Positions 8,157 to 15,994 of a stretch of 64,000 nucleotides of DNA are shown here, piece by piece (the stretch's first letter is position 1; every line of letters begins with the position of its first letter). The position numbers were made by a program, and so were the translations under genes. Source of the stretch: an uncultured Flavobacteriaceae bacterium. GTDB lineage: Bacteria > Bacteroidota > Bacteroidia > Flavobacteriales > Flavobacteriaceae. Location: NCBI GenBank assembly GCA_938092005.1, contig CALKOU010000002.1, positions 62,001 to 126,000 of the forward strand. Direction: 5' to 3'. The notes beneath the pieces were generated by a model. It was given only the letters and a program-made list of their open reading frames with translations, was not told the origin of the DNA and searched no databases.

Positions 8157-9329
8157 ATGAGTCTTATTTCACTAACAACACGGCCCCGACTAATCCGATT
8201 TGCGGGGTTTTTACTCGCTTTGGGCTTTGCTGGTATTACGCTTTGGAATACGTACCGACTTATACAGCGGATTGAAGAAGACGAAAAAAAGCAAATGGAA
8301 TTGTGGGGGCTAGCACAACAAAAGTTAGCTGCCAACAATAATCTTGAAGCACCCATAGACCCACTAACCTTTCAGGTACTTACTGCCGAAAACAGCATTC
8401 CTATGATTGTGGTGGATCGTGAAAACAAACTGCTTTTTTCGAATAATATTGATCAGCGAAAATTAGCACACGACTCTGTTGGATACGTCCACAAATTAAA
8501 AGAAGCCTTCAGCACTGTCCATCGGCCAATTGAAATCATGTACAAAGACAGTTTGCACCAAAAAATGTATTATGGTCGATCTAATATCATAAACCAACTT
8601 CGATATTATCCCATTGCATTTTTCCTCATTGTGGTTTTTTTGGGAGGACTTGTATTTGCGTATTACAAAACCACGCAGCAAGCCACAGAAAACAAGTTGT
8701 GGACAGGAATGGCCAAAGAAACCGCACATCAATTGGGAACACCTATTTCGTCTTTATTGGGATGGCTAACGTTGTTGGAAGAAGACATAGATCCTAAAAT
8801 ATTGGCACGTATAAAAACCGACGTGACACGCTTAGAAACCATTAGTGCACGCTTTTCAAAAATTGGTTCGTTGCCAAATCGAGAAGGTACTAAAATCAGT
8901 GTTGTTCTCGATGATTTAGTGGCTTATATGCGCATACGCATGCCCAAAGACATCACGCTTGAATTGCATCAAGACGAACATGAGCAAACAGTCAGTATCA
9001 ATACGGAACTTATGACTTGGGTCTTGGAAAACATAATCAAAAACAGTATTGACGCTATTCGTGGTAAAGGAAATATTGGGATTCATATATCTTGGGAAAA
9101 GACAGCATTGATTCGTATAAAAGATAGCGGCAGCGGTATTCCTAAAAAACTTCAAAAAAAGATTTTTGAAGCAGGAATTACAACCAAAAAAAGAGGGTGG
9201 GGTCTTGGTTTGGCATTAGCCAAACGAATTGTAGAACAATATCACGAAGGTAAACTTAGGCTTGCAGGGAGCTCGGAAACTGGCACCACATTTGAAATAG
9301 AGCTACCTATTGAGAAAAAGCAGCGCTAA
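8157..9329 (+). CDS. Orphan membrane sensor histidine kinase
   Basis: A 390-residue two-component kinase. Two transmembrane helices (about residues 13-32 and 152-170) flank an extracytoplasmic sensor region of about 115 residues. The HisKA phospho-acceptor is His191 in KETAHQLGTPISSLLGW, followed by an N-box ENIIKNSIDAI, G1 box DSGSGIP and G2 box GWGLGLALAKRI of the HATPase domain. I start at the ATG at 8157; a GTG at 8151 is in frame but adds only two residues. No response regulator lies nearby, so its partner is encoded elsewhere. The 3' end overlaps the convergent HIT gene by 23 bases. The signal sensed is unknown. Confidence 0.9.
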   Translation: MSLISLTTRPRLIRFAGFLLALGFAGITLWNTYRLIQRIEEDEKKQMELWGLAQQKLAANNNLEAPIDPLTFQVLTAENSIPMIVVDRENKLLFSNNIDQRKLAHDSVGYVHKLKEAFSTVHRPIEIMYKDSLHQKMYYGRSNIINQLRYYPIAFFLIVVFLGGLVFAYYKTTQQATENKLWTGMAKETAHQLGTPISSLLGWLTLLEEDIDPKILARIKTDVTRLETISARFSKIGSLPNREGTKISVVLDDLVAYMRIRMPKDITLELHQDEHEQTVSINTELMTWVLENIIKNSIDAIRGKGNIGIHISWEKTALIRIKDSGSGIPKKLQKKIFEAGITTKKRGWGLGLALAKRIVEQYHEGKLRLAGSSETGTTFEIELPIEKKQR

Positions 9330-9702
9330 TTTGTTGCGCAAGCAGCTCCATCGATTCTTTTGAAGGATTCACTTTTTTTTGAAACGTGGCATCTGCCATT
9401 TCATTTAAGGGAATCAAATGAACATGAACATGTGGCACTTCCAAACCAATAACAGTAAGGCCTATTCGCTTACACGAAACTACTTGTTGTAGGGCATTAG
9501 CCACGCGGCGACTGAACAACAGCAACTGATTGTATGCTGCTTCGGGCAAATCGAAAAGCTGGTCAACTTCTTTTTTGGGCACGCAAAGGGTGTGACCCAA
9601 CGCATTGGGGTTAACATCTAAGAACGCAATATGCGTGTCATCCTCAGCAACAATGTGCGCTGGGAGTTCACCGGCAATAATGCGACTAAAAATGGAAGCC
9701 AT
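9307..9702 (-). CDS. HIT family nucleotide hydrolase/transferase
   Basis: A 131-residue histidine-triad protein with the signature HVHVHLIP near residue 95 and the N-terminal block MASIFSRIIAGELPAHIVAE typical of the Hint/HinT branch, which hydrolyses nucleoside phosphoramidates and related substrates. The N-terminal zinc cysteines found in some HIT proteins are absent. Its ATG overlaps the greA stop by one base, so it is expressed from the greA promoter. Physiological substrate is unknown. Confidence 0.93.
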   Translation of the reverse strand: MASIFSRIIAGELPAHIVAEDDTHIAFLDVNPNALGHTLCVPKKEVDQLFDLPEAAYNQLLLFSRRVANALQQVVSCKRIGLTVIGLEVPHVHVHLIPLNEMADATFQKKVNPSKESMELLAQQISAAFSQ

Positions 9703-10175
9703 TAGCGATCAATAGATAAAACTTCGAATTGTATTTTGCCGTTAGGAACAGAAACTTCTGCGGTATCGCCCACTTCTTTACCCAACAGGCCTTTACCAAT
9801 AGGAGAATTCACGGATATTTTACCAGACTTAAGATCGGCTTCGCTTTCAGCAACAAGGGTGTAGTTCATTTCCATGTTGTTAGCAAGATTCTTTATGCGA
9901 ACCTTAGAAAGCACCAAAACTTTAGAGACATCCAATTGCGATTCGTCAATAACACGTGCGCCTGCAAGTGTTTCTTCCATTTTGGCAATTTTCATTTCCA
10001 ACATACCTTGTGCCTCTTTTGCGGCATCATACTCAGCATTTTCGCTCAAATCACCTTTGTCACGTGCTTCGGCAATAGCCTGTGACGCACGTGGACGCTC
10101 TACATCTTTAAGATGATTAAGCTCTTCCCTTAATTTTTTAAGCCCTTCGGCTGTATAATATGAAACTGTACTCAT
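9702..10175 (-). CDS. greA: Transcription elongation factor GreA
   Basis: A 157-residue protein (E. coli GreA is 158) that rescues backtracked RNA polymerase by stimulating cleavage of the nascent transcript. The N-terminal coiled coil carries the acidic tip as SENAEYDAAKEAQ near residue 42, and the C-terminal FKBP-like domain has SPIGKGLLGKEVGD. I use the ATG at 10175 (MSTVSYYTAEGL), the family's normal N-terminus; the longer frame to 10229 reads leader sequence. It heads a greA-HIT operon. Confidence 0.96.
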   Translation of the reverse strand: MSTVSYYTAEGLKKLREELNHLKDVERPRASQAIAEARDKGDLSENAEYDAAKEAQGMLEMKIAKMEETLAGARVIDESQLDVSKVLVLSKVRIKNLANNMEMNYTLVAESEADLKSGKISVNSPIGKGLLGKEVGDTAEVSVPNGKIQFEVLSIDR

Positions 10176-10218
10176 GGGGGGTATTATTAAAAAATCCCTT
10201 ACTTTTAAGGGATGCGTA

Positions 10219-10226
10219 CAAATATA
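10219..10226 (-). promoter_or_regulatory. Putative -7 box of greA
   Basis: The minus strand reads TATATTTG, a perfect match to TAnnTTTG, giving a leader of about 40 bases before greA. No TTG is seen 19-21 bases upstream. Confidence 0.45.
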
Positions 10227-10256
10227 CAATTTTCATTTTTCTTGCGTTTTATCCCT

Positions 10257-10670
10257 ATGAAGCATCTTGTTTTTATGCTGTTTTTTTTCTTATTGGGATG
10301 TGCCAAAAATAACGTTGAACGCAATCCGTTTTTGTACGAAACCCGATTTGACCAAAACATCAATCTTTCGCTGCCCGCTTTTGACAACTTGAACTATCAA
10401 GGGGGTAGCTTGTACTGGGTAAATGGTGGTATTAAAGGACTACTGCTTTTTAATCTAGCAGGAACTATTATGGCTTGGGAAGCCAGTTGCCCCAATCACG
10501 CACCTAGCAGTTGTTCGTCATTACGAATCAACGGGGTTACTGCTTCGTGTACCTGCGAAGACTATCAATACAGTTTGGCTACTGGGCAGCCCCTTACAGA
10601 AGGGGCTACCTATAGCCTGTTGTTTTACAAAGTCCAACAAAACGGAACTCAAGTGCGGATTTATAATTAA
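10257..10670 (+). CDS. Degenerate Rieske-like lipoprotein
   Basis: A 137-residue predicted lipoprotein. The signal peptide ends in LLGC (lipobox), giving a membrane-anchored periplasmic or surface product; the ATG at 10257 puts the signal peptide at the very N-terminus. The rest resembles the Rieske fold, with SCPNHAPSSCSS and a later SCTCEDYQYSLATG, but the classical ligand set (CxH and CxxH) is incomplete: the first box reads CPNH and the second CTCEDY with no final His. A bound 2Fe-2S cluster is therefore doubtful. It is divergent from greA and convergent with the thiamine-linked receptor. Function unknown. Confidence 0.7.
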   Translation: MKHLVFMLFFFLLGCAKNNVERNPFLYETRFDQNINLSLPAFDNLNYQGGSLYWVNGGIKGLLLFNLAGTIMAWEASCPNHAPSSCSSLRINGVTASCTCEDYQYSLATGQPLTEGATYSLLFYKVQQNGTQVRIYN

Positions 10671-10738
10671 AAGTTTTGCAAGGCAAAATACACGTTCACT
10701 TGATCTACAGCTATTTCTATGAAATCCTCAGCCTCTAT

Positions 10739-12946
10739 CTAAAATTTAAGTGTAAGCCCTGCCATAATATGGCGTCCAGCTTGAGGGTAATACCCAACAC
10801 CTTCTATTGTTGTAATTGCTGTTGCTGAACTCCAATCATCATCATACGTATAAAAATATCCATTGGACGTAAAGAGGGTATCAAAAACGTTGTGGATATG
10901 TACGGTAAGGTTTAATGTTGGTGTATTTGCCTTATTTAGAATAACCGCTTGAAACTGAATGTCACTGATAAGATAATCGTCAAGTTTGGATAGCTCAGCA
11001 TCAATGTTCCCCATATACTGTTCCCCTACATATTTGCTAACAAACGAAACCGACCAGTTGTCTTGCGAATAGGTTAATTGTTCAGCAGCAATAAGCGATG
11101 GTGAAAAGGCGAGGCGGGTATCCCCCAATGCTTGTAATGCACCGTCCCTTTTAAAATATTTGTCTTTGTTTCTGTTTTTACTCCAAGACAAGTTGGCTTG
11201 CCAGTTTAAATTAGGAGTAATGTTCCAACCACCTTCTAGTTCAATACCACGACGAAAACTATCACCTGAATTGGCACGAATAGGTGCGCCTACTTCATCA
11301 ATTGCCCCAGTAAGTACCAATTGATTTTTATAGTTCATATAGTAAAGATTTGCATTTAAAAACGCATGGCTTGTTTTCCAACGCCACCCCAATTCAAAAT
11401 CATCCAATTCTTCAGGAACAGGGTTGCCGTTTTCAAAATCGGTTCGGTTGGGTTCTTTGTGTGCCTTAGCATAAGATGCATAAAATTGATGCTTCGCAGT
11501 CGGTTTATATACGAACCCTCCCTTAGGATTAAAAAAGGTATGGGCATCATTTACGGTAAAGCTTTCTGGCCCCGCAACTTCTCCACCCACCTTGTAATCA
11601 ATCCAGCGAAGTTGTAGATCGGCGTATAAACTCCATTTTTCATCAATCGAAACATCCACCTTAGTAAAAACATTACTATCTATTTTTGTTCCCGTGTTTT
11701 CATAAAAACGATGATTTGGATTTGCATTGGCTGTACTCGCCCACATCAGTTCGCCAAAATGCAAGCCCTCGTAATGGCTGTAATACGCACCTGAACTCAT
11801 ATTGACGTTTTCCACATTTGTATGAAAAAGAAGGTTTGCCACATAAAAATCATTATCCAACCACTTGTGTACTGCGTTTTCAGTTGTTGTAATGGATTGC
11901 CCGTTGATTGTGAAGGGTTCTAATTTTAGGTAATCATATTCTGTATCTCCACCAAAACTTACATTCTGATCATACCATAAATCGTAAAATTCTTGGTAGT
12001 AGCCATAGCCGTGCGTGTAATTTAATCCTAGTGATAACCTCGAATGCTCATTTAGTCGTTGTTCTATATGAAGCTGTGTATGGTCTTGGTTATAATGATC
12101 CACTTGATCGTCGTAATATCCTTGCAAGTTTCCTTCCTCGTCGTATTGAGCTCCAGCAGGGTTATAGGTTCTGTTCTTTTTCAAAACATCCTGATCAATC
12201 CCATACCAAGCTTGATACGTACGTTCATGACCGCCAAATGTTAAGGCCTTTACTTTTGTGTTTTCAGAAGTATAGGTTCCTTGCAAAAAGTATCCTTTAA
12301 GGTTAGACGATGCGCGATCAATATAACCATCAGATGTAATATTTGATAAGCGTCCGCTAAGCTCAAACCCATTAGCTGAGGTTCCTGTAGAAAATTTAAC
12401 CGTGTTCTTTAACGTATTAAAGCTACCAACGCTTGATGAGAGTAATGCGAACGATTCCTCAGAGCTGTCATTGGTATTGATATTGATACTTGCGCCAAAC
12501 GCAGCCGCTCCATTAGTTGATGTTCCCACACCACGTTGTACTTGCAAATCTTCTACAGAAGAAGCAAAATCAGAGAGATTAACCCAAAATGTTCCATGGG
12601 ACTCAGCATCGTTATAGGCAATACCATTAATGGTAACGTTGACGCGCGTTGCGTCGCTACCACGAACGCGTATTCCTGTGTAGCCCACCCCTGCTCCTGC
12701 GTCGCTAGTGGTAACTACGCTAGGCAGAAAACGCAACAAAACAGGAAGGTCTTTTCCTAAATTTTGTTTGTTGAGTTCTTCTTCAGAAATATTGGTAAAC
12801 GCCATTGGCGTATCTTTTGTTGCCCTTAGGGCACTAACCGTAACGGATTCTAATGCTACGGTACTAACGGTAATCGTGTCTTGAGTTGTGTTTGCTTGTT
12901 GTGCCACCAGGCTACCTGCAAGCATAAGTGTAATAATGAATTTCAT
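10739..12946 (-). CDS. TPP-riboswitch-controlled TonB-dependent receptor (thiamine uptake)
   Basis: A 735-residue outer-membrane receptor: signal peptide ending near LVAQQ (residues 1-17), a plug domain (about residues 45-165) with typical blocks such as TGIRVRGSDATRVNVTINGI and RGVGTSTNGAAAFGASININ, and a C-terminal 22-strand barrel ending in the aromatic-terminated strand AGLTLKF. A TPP riboswitch lies just upstream, at 12992-13071, so the probable ligand is thiamine or a thiamine precursor. TPP-regulated outer-membrane receptors are a known theme in Bacteroidota; the specific ligand is inference. The upstream genes on the same strand encode thiamine-related proteins. Confidence 0.9.
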   Translation of the reverse strand: MKFIITLMLAGSLVAQQANTTQDTITVSTVALESVTVSALRATKDTPMAFTNISEEELNKQNLGKDLPVLLRFLPSVVTTSDAGAGVGYTGIRVRGSDATRVNVTINGIAYNDAESHGTFWVNLSDFASSVEDLQVQRGVGTSTNGAAAFGASININTNDSSEESFALLSSSVGSFNTLKNTVKFSTGTSANGFELSGRLSNITSDGYIDRASSNLKGYFLQGTYTSENTKVKALTFGGHERTYQAWYGIDQDVLKKNRTYNPAGAQYDEEGNLQGYYDDQVDHYNQDHTQLHIEQRLNEHSRLSLGLNYTHGYGYYQEFYDLWYDQNVSFGGDTEYDYLKLEPFTINGQSITTTENAVHKWLDNDFYVANLLFHTNVENVNMSSGAYYSHYEGLHFGELMWASTANANPNHRFYENTGTKIDSNVFTKVDVSIDEKWSLYADLQLRWIDYKVGGEVAGPESFTVNDAHTFFNPKGGFVYKPTAKHQFYASYAKAHKEPNRTDFENGNPVPEELDDFELGWRWKTSHAFLNANLYYMNYKNQLVLTGAIDEVGAPIRANSGDSFRRGIELEGGWNITPNLNWQANLSWSKNRNKDKYFKRDGALQALGDTRLAFSPSLIAAEQLTYSQDNWSVSFVSKYVGEQYMGNIDAELSKLDDYLISDIQFQAVILNKANTPTLNLTVHIHNVFDTLFTSNGYFYTYDDDWSSATAITTIEGVGYYPQAGRHIMAGLTLKF

Positions 12947-12991
12947 TTGCTTTGGGCAAATAAAGGGGTATTATTTACAATAATTTTAAGT

Positions 12992-13071
12992 GAAACATAT
13001 TCCTTGGCAGCATTACCTGCCCAGGTTCAATGGGTATAATCTCAGCCGTTAGGCACCCCTAGAGATGTTGC
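12992..13071 (-). promoter_or_regulatory. TPP (THI element) riboswitch
   Basis: The minus strand carries the conserved TPP aptamer core: AGGGGTGCC at the 5' side, then GGCTGAGA, TACCC, TTGAACCTG and GCAGGTAATGCTGCCAAGGA. The outer helix can form from AACAT (13069-13065) with ATGTT (12998-12994). The P2 helix would pair GGGT of the 5' part with ACCC after CTGAGA. It ends about 45 bases before the receptor ATG at 12946. It controls only the receptor directly, because the DUF4301 gene and the rest of the cluster lie upstream of it. A segment ACCCCT at 12969-12964 could pair with AGGGGT of the aptamer and act as a switching element. Confidence 0.92.
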
Positions 13072-13084
13072 AAATATAACTCAA

Positions 13085-14605
13085 TTAAATGGATTGATGC
13101 ATGGGACGAAGCAGATCGTTTACTGTTTTTACTGGGTTGAATGTTCGAACAGGCACTTCAACAAAAAGGGTATTCCAATCTGCCATGGCACCATTCCACA
13201 ATCCAGGGCGTTCCATTCCCTTAATGTTTGTTCCACCTAATGACTTTTCAACTACAAAATAACTGTCTTGGTCAATAAACTTTTTTAGGTCATACTTTTG
13301 TCCTTTGTAATTGTGTGTAGCGCATACAATGTCAACAGGGTTAAAATGCGTACCCGCTTGGAAGATCTTCTTTTGTGATTTATCTGCATCATTCACTTGA
13401 GCCCCTTCAACAATTTGTAGACTTAGCTGCCCATCTTTGTCAACCCAAAAAGGACCTCCGCCTGGCTCTCCTTCGTTTTTAACCATCCCACACACGCGAA
13501 GGGGGCGGTTAAGTTTTTGTTTTAAAAATGAAAACAACGCATCGCCTGTTAAAGACTCTGGAACATGGATATTGAGTTTTTCTTGTGCAAAGCGTAAAAT
13601 CTCATCAACAACACAGGATTCTTGTTCATCCATAGCACGACAATATTGATGCACTTGTTGCAACGTTGTTATCAAAACACCTGCAAGTATTTTTTTAAAA
13701 TAAGCAGCCTTTTCGTGATAAACCTCCACAGCAATATTGTCAATATTGCTCAAAAAAATGATTTGTTCTTCAAGATCATTTAGGTTATCAATGAGCGACC
13801 CGTGGCCTGCTGCTCTAAAAAACAGGTTTCCTTTGTCATCTCGATAAGGACTATTGTCTAACAGTGCGGCCACAGCATCAGTACTTCTTTTTTGATGTGA
13901 AAAAGACAACTGTGTTTTCACAGCATACGCATCTTTTATTTTGGCAATACTTGGTGATAGCACCTCTTGAAAATCCTTAGTTGTTGTGGGTGGAATTGTG
14001 AAGTGAATATTCATGGTGTTATCAGCAACCATAAACTCCTTTGAAAAAAACAATTGCTCTTCTGCAGCAGTACGCGTATGACCTTGATAGGCATGAAAAG
14101 GAATAAGTGCTTTGGGCAGGGTGCTTAAAAGGTGAACTGTTTTTTGGATAAATAAATATCTATAATCGTGTTGAAAAGCACCATTTTGAATTTCTGTTAT
14201 TTGCGATTTGATTTGCTTGTAAAACGGGAGCTTTTCGAGCCCGCCAATAAAAACACCTAGTTTATATGTTTTTTTTCTGTTCAAGTAGCTGCGTAGAGTT
14301 TCTTTTTTTACATCATAATGATTTTTAAAATAGTGAAGGAATTTAAACATTCGTGTTGCCATTCCCGATGCAGGAATAAACCGAATTAACGAAAAGGTGT
14401 TTTTTTGACGGTCAAAGGTTTCGGCATAGGTACACATTTCGTCTTCAGACAACTTTGTAATCCCGTCCCTAACCGTTGCAGGTCTTGCTAGCTTAGTAGT
14501 ATTCATGTCTTTTTCAAGAAGCGTAAACTGTGAAGCTACATCTTCAGCCGAAACACCTACTTCTTTAAAAAGCTCTAAATCTTGACTTGTAAACCTATGT
14601 TTCAT
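13085..14605 (-). CDS. DUF4301 protein, nucleotidyltransferase-like
   Basis: A 506-residue protein that I assign to the DUF4301 family. Several blocks resemble UDP-sugar pyrophosphorylases (UGP/UAP family). RFIPASGMATRMFK near residue 90 is like the Gly-rich nucleotide loop. FRAAGHGSLIDNL followed by FLSNIDNIAVEV is like the PPGHGD...VDN region. FNPVKTVNDLL near the C-terminus is like the PVKT...DLL block. This suggests a GT-A-type nucleotidyltransferase fold; the reaction is unknown. The ATG at 14605 overlaps the stop of the NadR-like gene (ATGA), so the frame extension to 14635 is unlikely to be used. The 3' end lies 13 bases before the TPP aptamer. Confidence 0.75.
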   Translation of the reverse strand: MKHRFTSQDLELFKEVGVSAEDVASQFTLLEKDMNTTKLARPATVRDGITKLSEDEMCTYAETFDRQKNTFSLIRFIPASGMATRMFKFLHYFKNHYDVKKETLRSYLNRKKTYKLGVFIGGLEKLPFYKQIKSQITEIQNGAFQHDYRYLFIQKTVHLLSTLPKALIPFHAYQGHTRTAAEEQLFFSKEFMVADNTMNIHFTIPPTTTKDFQEVLSPSIAKIKDAYAVKTQLSFSHQKRSTDAVAALLDNSPYRDDKGNLFFRAAGHGSLIDNLNDLEEQIIFLSNIDNIAVEVYHEKAAYFKKILAGVLITTLQQVHQYCRAMDEQESCVVDEILRFAQEKLNIHVPESLTGDALFSFLKQKLNRPLRVCGMVKNEGEPGGGPFWVDKDGQLSLQIVEGAQVNDADKSQKKIFQAGTHFNPVDIVCATHNYKGQKYDLKKFIDQDSYFVVEKSLGGTNIKGMERPGLWNGAMADWNTLFVEVPVRTFNPVKTVNDLLRPMHQSI

Positions 14606-15159
14606 ACATATTGTTTTAACTGTTCCCGAACACACTTTAATCGTGTTTCGTGTGTGCCATTTAATATGGTGTAGGCTATATTTTGCTTTTTTAAGGCAGT
14701 CTTGAAGGCATTGAGCATTTCTTGCCGTTGATGAGGACGATCACGTAACAAGTCATGTTCAAAAGGAACGTCAATATCTGTCAAAAAGTATATATCATAG
14801 TGATTTTTACGGTTTGCCATGCGAACGCGCTCGTCACACCAACCATCAAAATAAGCTTCTGAATAAACTTGTGTAGACAACAAATTTGTATCACAAAAAA
14901 GAAAGGTATTCGCCTGTTTAGCAAGCGTATTCTCGAGTTGCATTTGTCCGGAAGCTATTGGGTAAATATCCTCTGGCGCACATATTTCATTTGTTCTTTC
15001 CAATTTATCCTCTAAGTATTCGCGTGCAAATTCAGGCACCCACTTTGTTTGATAAACGGATGCGAGTGCTTCAGCCAAAGTGGTTTTTCCCGTTGATTCA
15101 GGTCCAAAAAAGACCACTTTTACACAGGAACTTGGGAGCTGTTTAAGATTTTCTTCCAT
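14602..15159 (-). CDS. NadR-like P-loop kinase (AAA_28 type)
   Basis: A 185-residue ATPase resembling the ribosylnicotinamide kinase half of NadR, without its nucleotidyltransferase or HTH domains. The P-loop is FFGPESTGKTTL at residues 17-28; later blocks FCDTNLLSTQVYSEAYF and LLRDRPHQRQ fit the NadR kinase pattern. It starts inside the pnuC gene (40-base overlap) and overlaps DUF4301 by four bases, so the three are translationally coupled. NadR-type kinases next to PnuC transporters usually trap the imported nucleoside by phosphorylation. Here the TPP riboswitch and thiamine-binding protein suggest a thiamine-pathway substrate, but nicotinamide riboside remains possible. Confidence 0.82.
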   Translation of the reverse strand: MEENLKQLPSSCVKVVFFGPESTGKTTLAEALASVYQTKWVPEFAREYLEDKLERTNEICAPEDIYPIASGQMQLENTLAKQANTFLFCDTNLLSTQVYSEAYFDGWCDERVRMANRKNHYDIYFLTDIDVPFEHDLLRDRPHQRQEMLNAFKTALKKQNIAYTILNGTHETRLKCVREQLKQYV

Positions 15160-15749
15160 GCTAAATATCCATAAATGGCTACAAGTGTAAAGATAAGATA
15201 TTGAAAACTGGTAAACGTCAATCCCTTGTAAAAGTATAAGGGTACGGAAATAACATCTCCAACAATCCAAAAAATCCAATTTTCAATTTTGCGTCGTGCC
15301 ATCAGCCACATCCCCACAAAGAAAACGGCGGTGGTTAGTGTATCCACATAAGCTGTCCAAGAAGTCCATTTATCAGCAGTTTGATAAACGATGTAAACAA
15401 AGGCAAGTGTAGCAATAAAAATAAAGGTAGAAACTCTTTTTTCATTAGATGTTGTACGTGTTATTGGCGTAACGGAATCATTTGATTTACGCGTCCATAC
15501 ATACCACCCGTAAATACTCATGGCAAAATAATAGGCATTAATCATCATATCACCTAAAAGCTCCCACTTCAATAGCAAATAGACAAATATTGCTGTTGAA
15601 ATCAAGCCCATTGGAAACACCAAAATCAGGTTCCGCTTGGCATACCAAACACTCAAAAAGCCAAATACAACACCTATAATTTCAAGCGCAATATCAACAG
15701 GTGCATACTGCGCATATTGCCCAAAAAGAAACTCAAAAAGAAGGCTCAT
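15120..15749 (-). CDS. PnuC-family transporter, probable thiamine importer (PnuT-like)
   Basis: A 209-residue inner-membrane protein with seven or so predicted helices, of the PnuC family of vitamin facilitators. Typical features are the block SVWYAKRNLILVFPMGLIST in the second helix, YYFAMSIYGWYVW around residue 80, and the C-terminal LVAIYGYLAWKK. PnuC members carry nicotinamide riboside, thiamine (PnuT) or riboflavin (PnuX). The neighbours, a thiamine-binding protein overlapping its start by 17 bases and a TPP-regulated receptor downstream, favour thiamine. The sequence alone does not settle the substrate. Confidence 0.87.
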   Translation of the reverse strand: MSLLFEFLFGQYAQYAPVDIALEIIGVVFGFLSVWYAKRNLILVFPMGLISTAIFVYLLLKWELLGDMMINAYYFAMSIYGWYVWTRKSNDSVTPITRTTSNEKRVSTFIFIATLAFVYIVYQTADKWTSWTAYVDTLTTAVFFVGMWLMARRKIENWIFWIVGDVISVPLYFYKGLTFTSFQYLIFTLVAIYGYLAWKKILNSSQVPV

Positions 15750-15993
15750 AATCGCTGCGATTAGATTTGACTATTTTCATGTTTAGAACAATGTGTTCTG
15801 TTTGTTCAAAAGCCTGTTTAGTAGCCTTGGTAACATGCGCCATCACGTTGGAAAATTCACCATAAATCTGGGTGCTCAACGGAGTTTCGTGTACGACACA
15901 TCCAGTTGCACGAAGGGTTTTAATAAATTGGATAATGGGTGCTTCAAAATTATCTTGAAGGGGTGTTAATGTTAATTCAACCGATATTTCCAT
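15733..15993 (-). CDS. Thiamine-binding protein (MTH1187/YkoF-like domain)
   Basis: An 86-residue protein that looks like a single MTH1187/YkoF thiamine-binding domain: MEISVELTLTPL opens a ferredoxin-like beta strand, followed by a helix (FIKTLRATGC), STQIYGEFSNVMAHV and a C-terminal strand VLNMKIVKSNR. YkoF, which has two such domains, binds thiamine or hydroxymethylpyrimidine; single-domain members form oligomers. The start is one base after the PPTase stop and the 3' end overlaps pnuC, so it sits inside the operon. Cytoplasmic binding or buffering of imported thiamine is a reasonable inference. Confidence 0.8.
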   Translation of the reverse strand: MEISVELTLTPLQDNFEAPIIQFIKTLRATGCVVHETPLSTQIYGEFSNVMAHVTKATKQAFEQTEHIVLNMKIVKSNRSDYEPSF

Positions 15994-15994
15994 G

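Noticed and set aside
15120-15749. PnuC transporter as a plain nicotinamide riboside importer
   Set aside because: A NadR-like kinase beside it would support that, but the overlapping thiamine-binding gene and the nearby TPP riboswitch point more to thiamine; kept as an alternative, not as the call.
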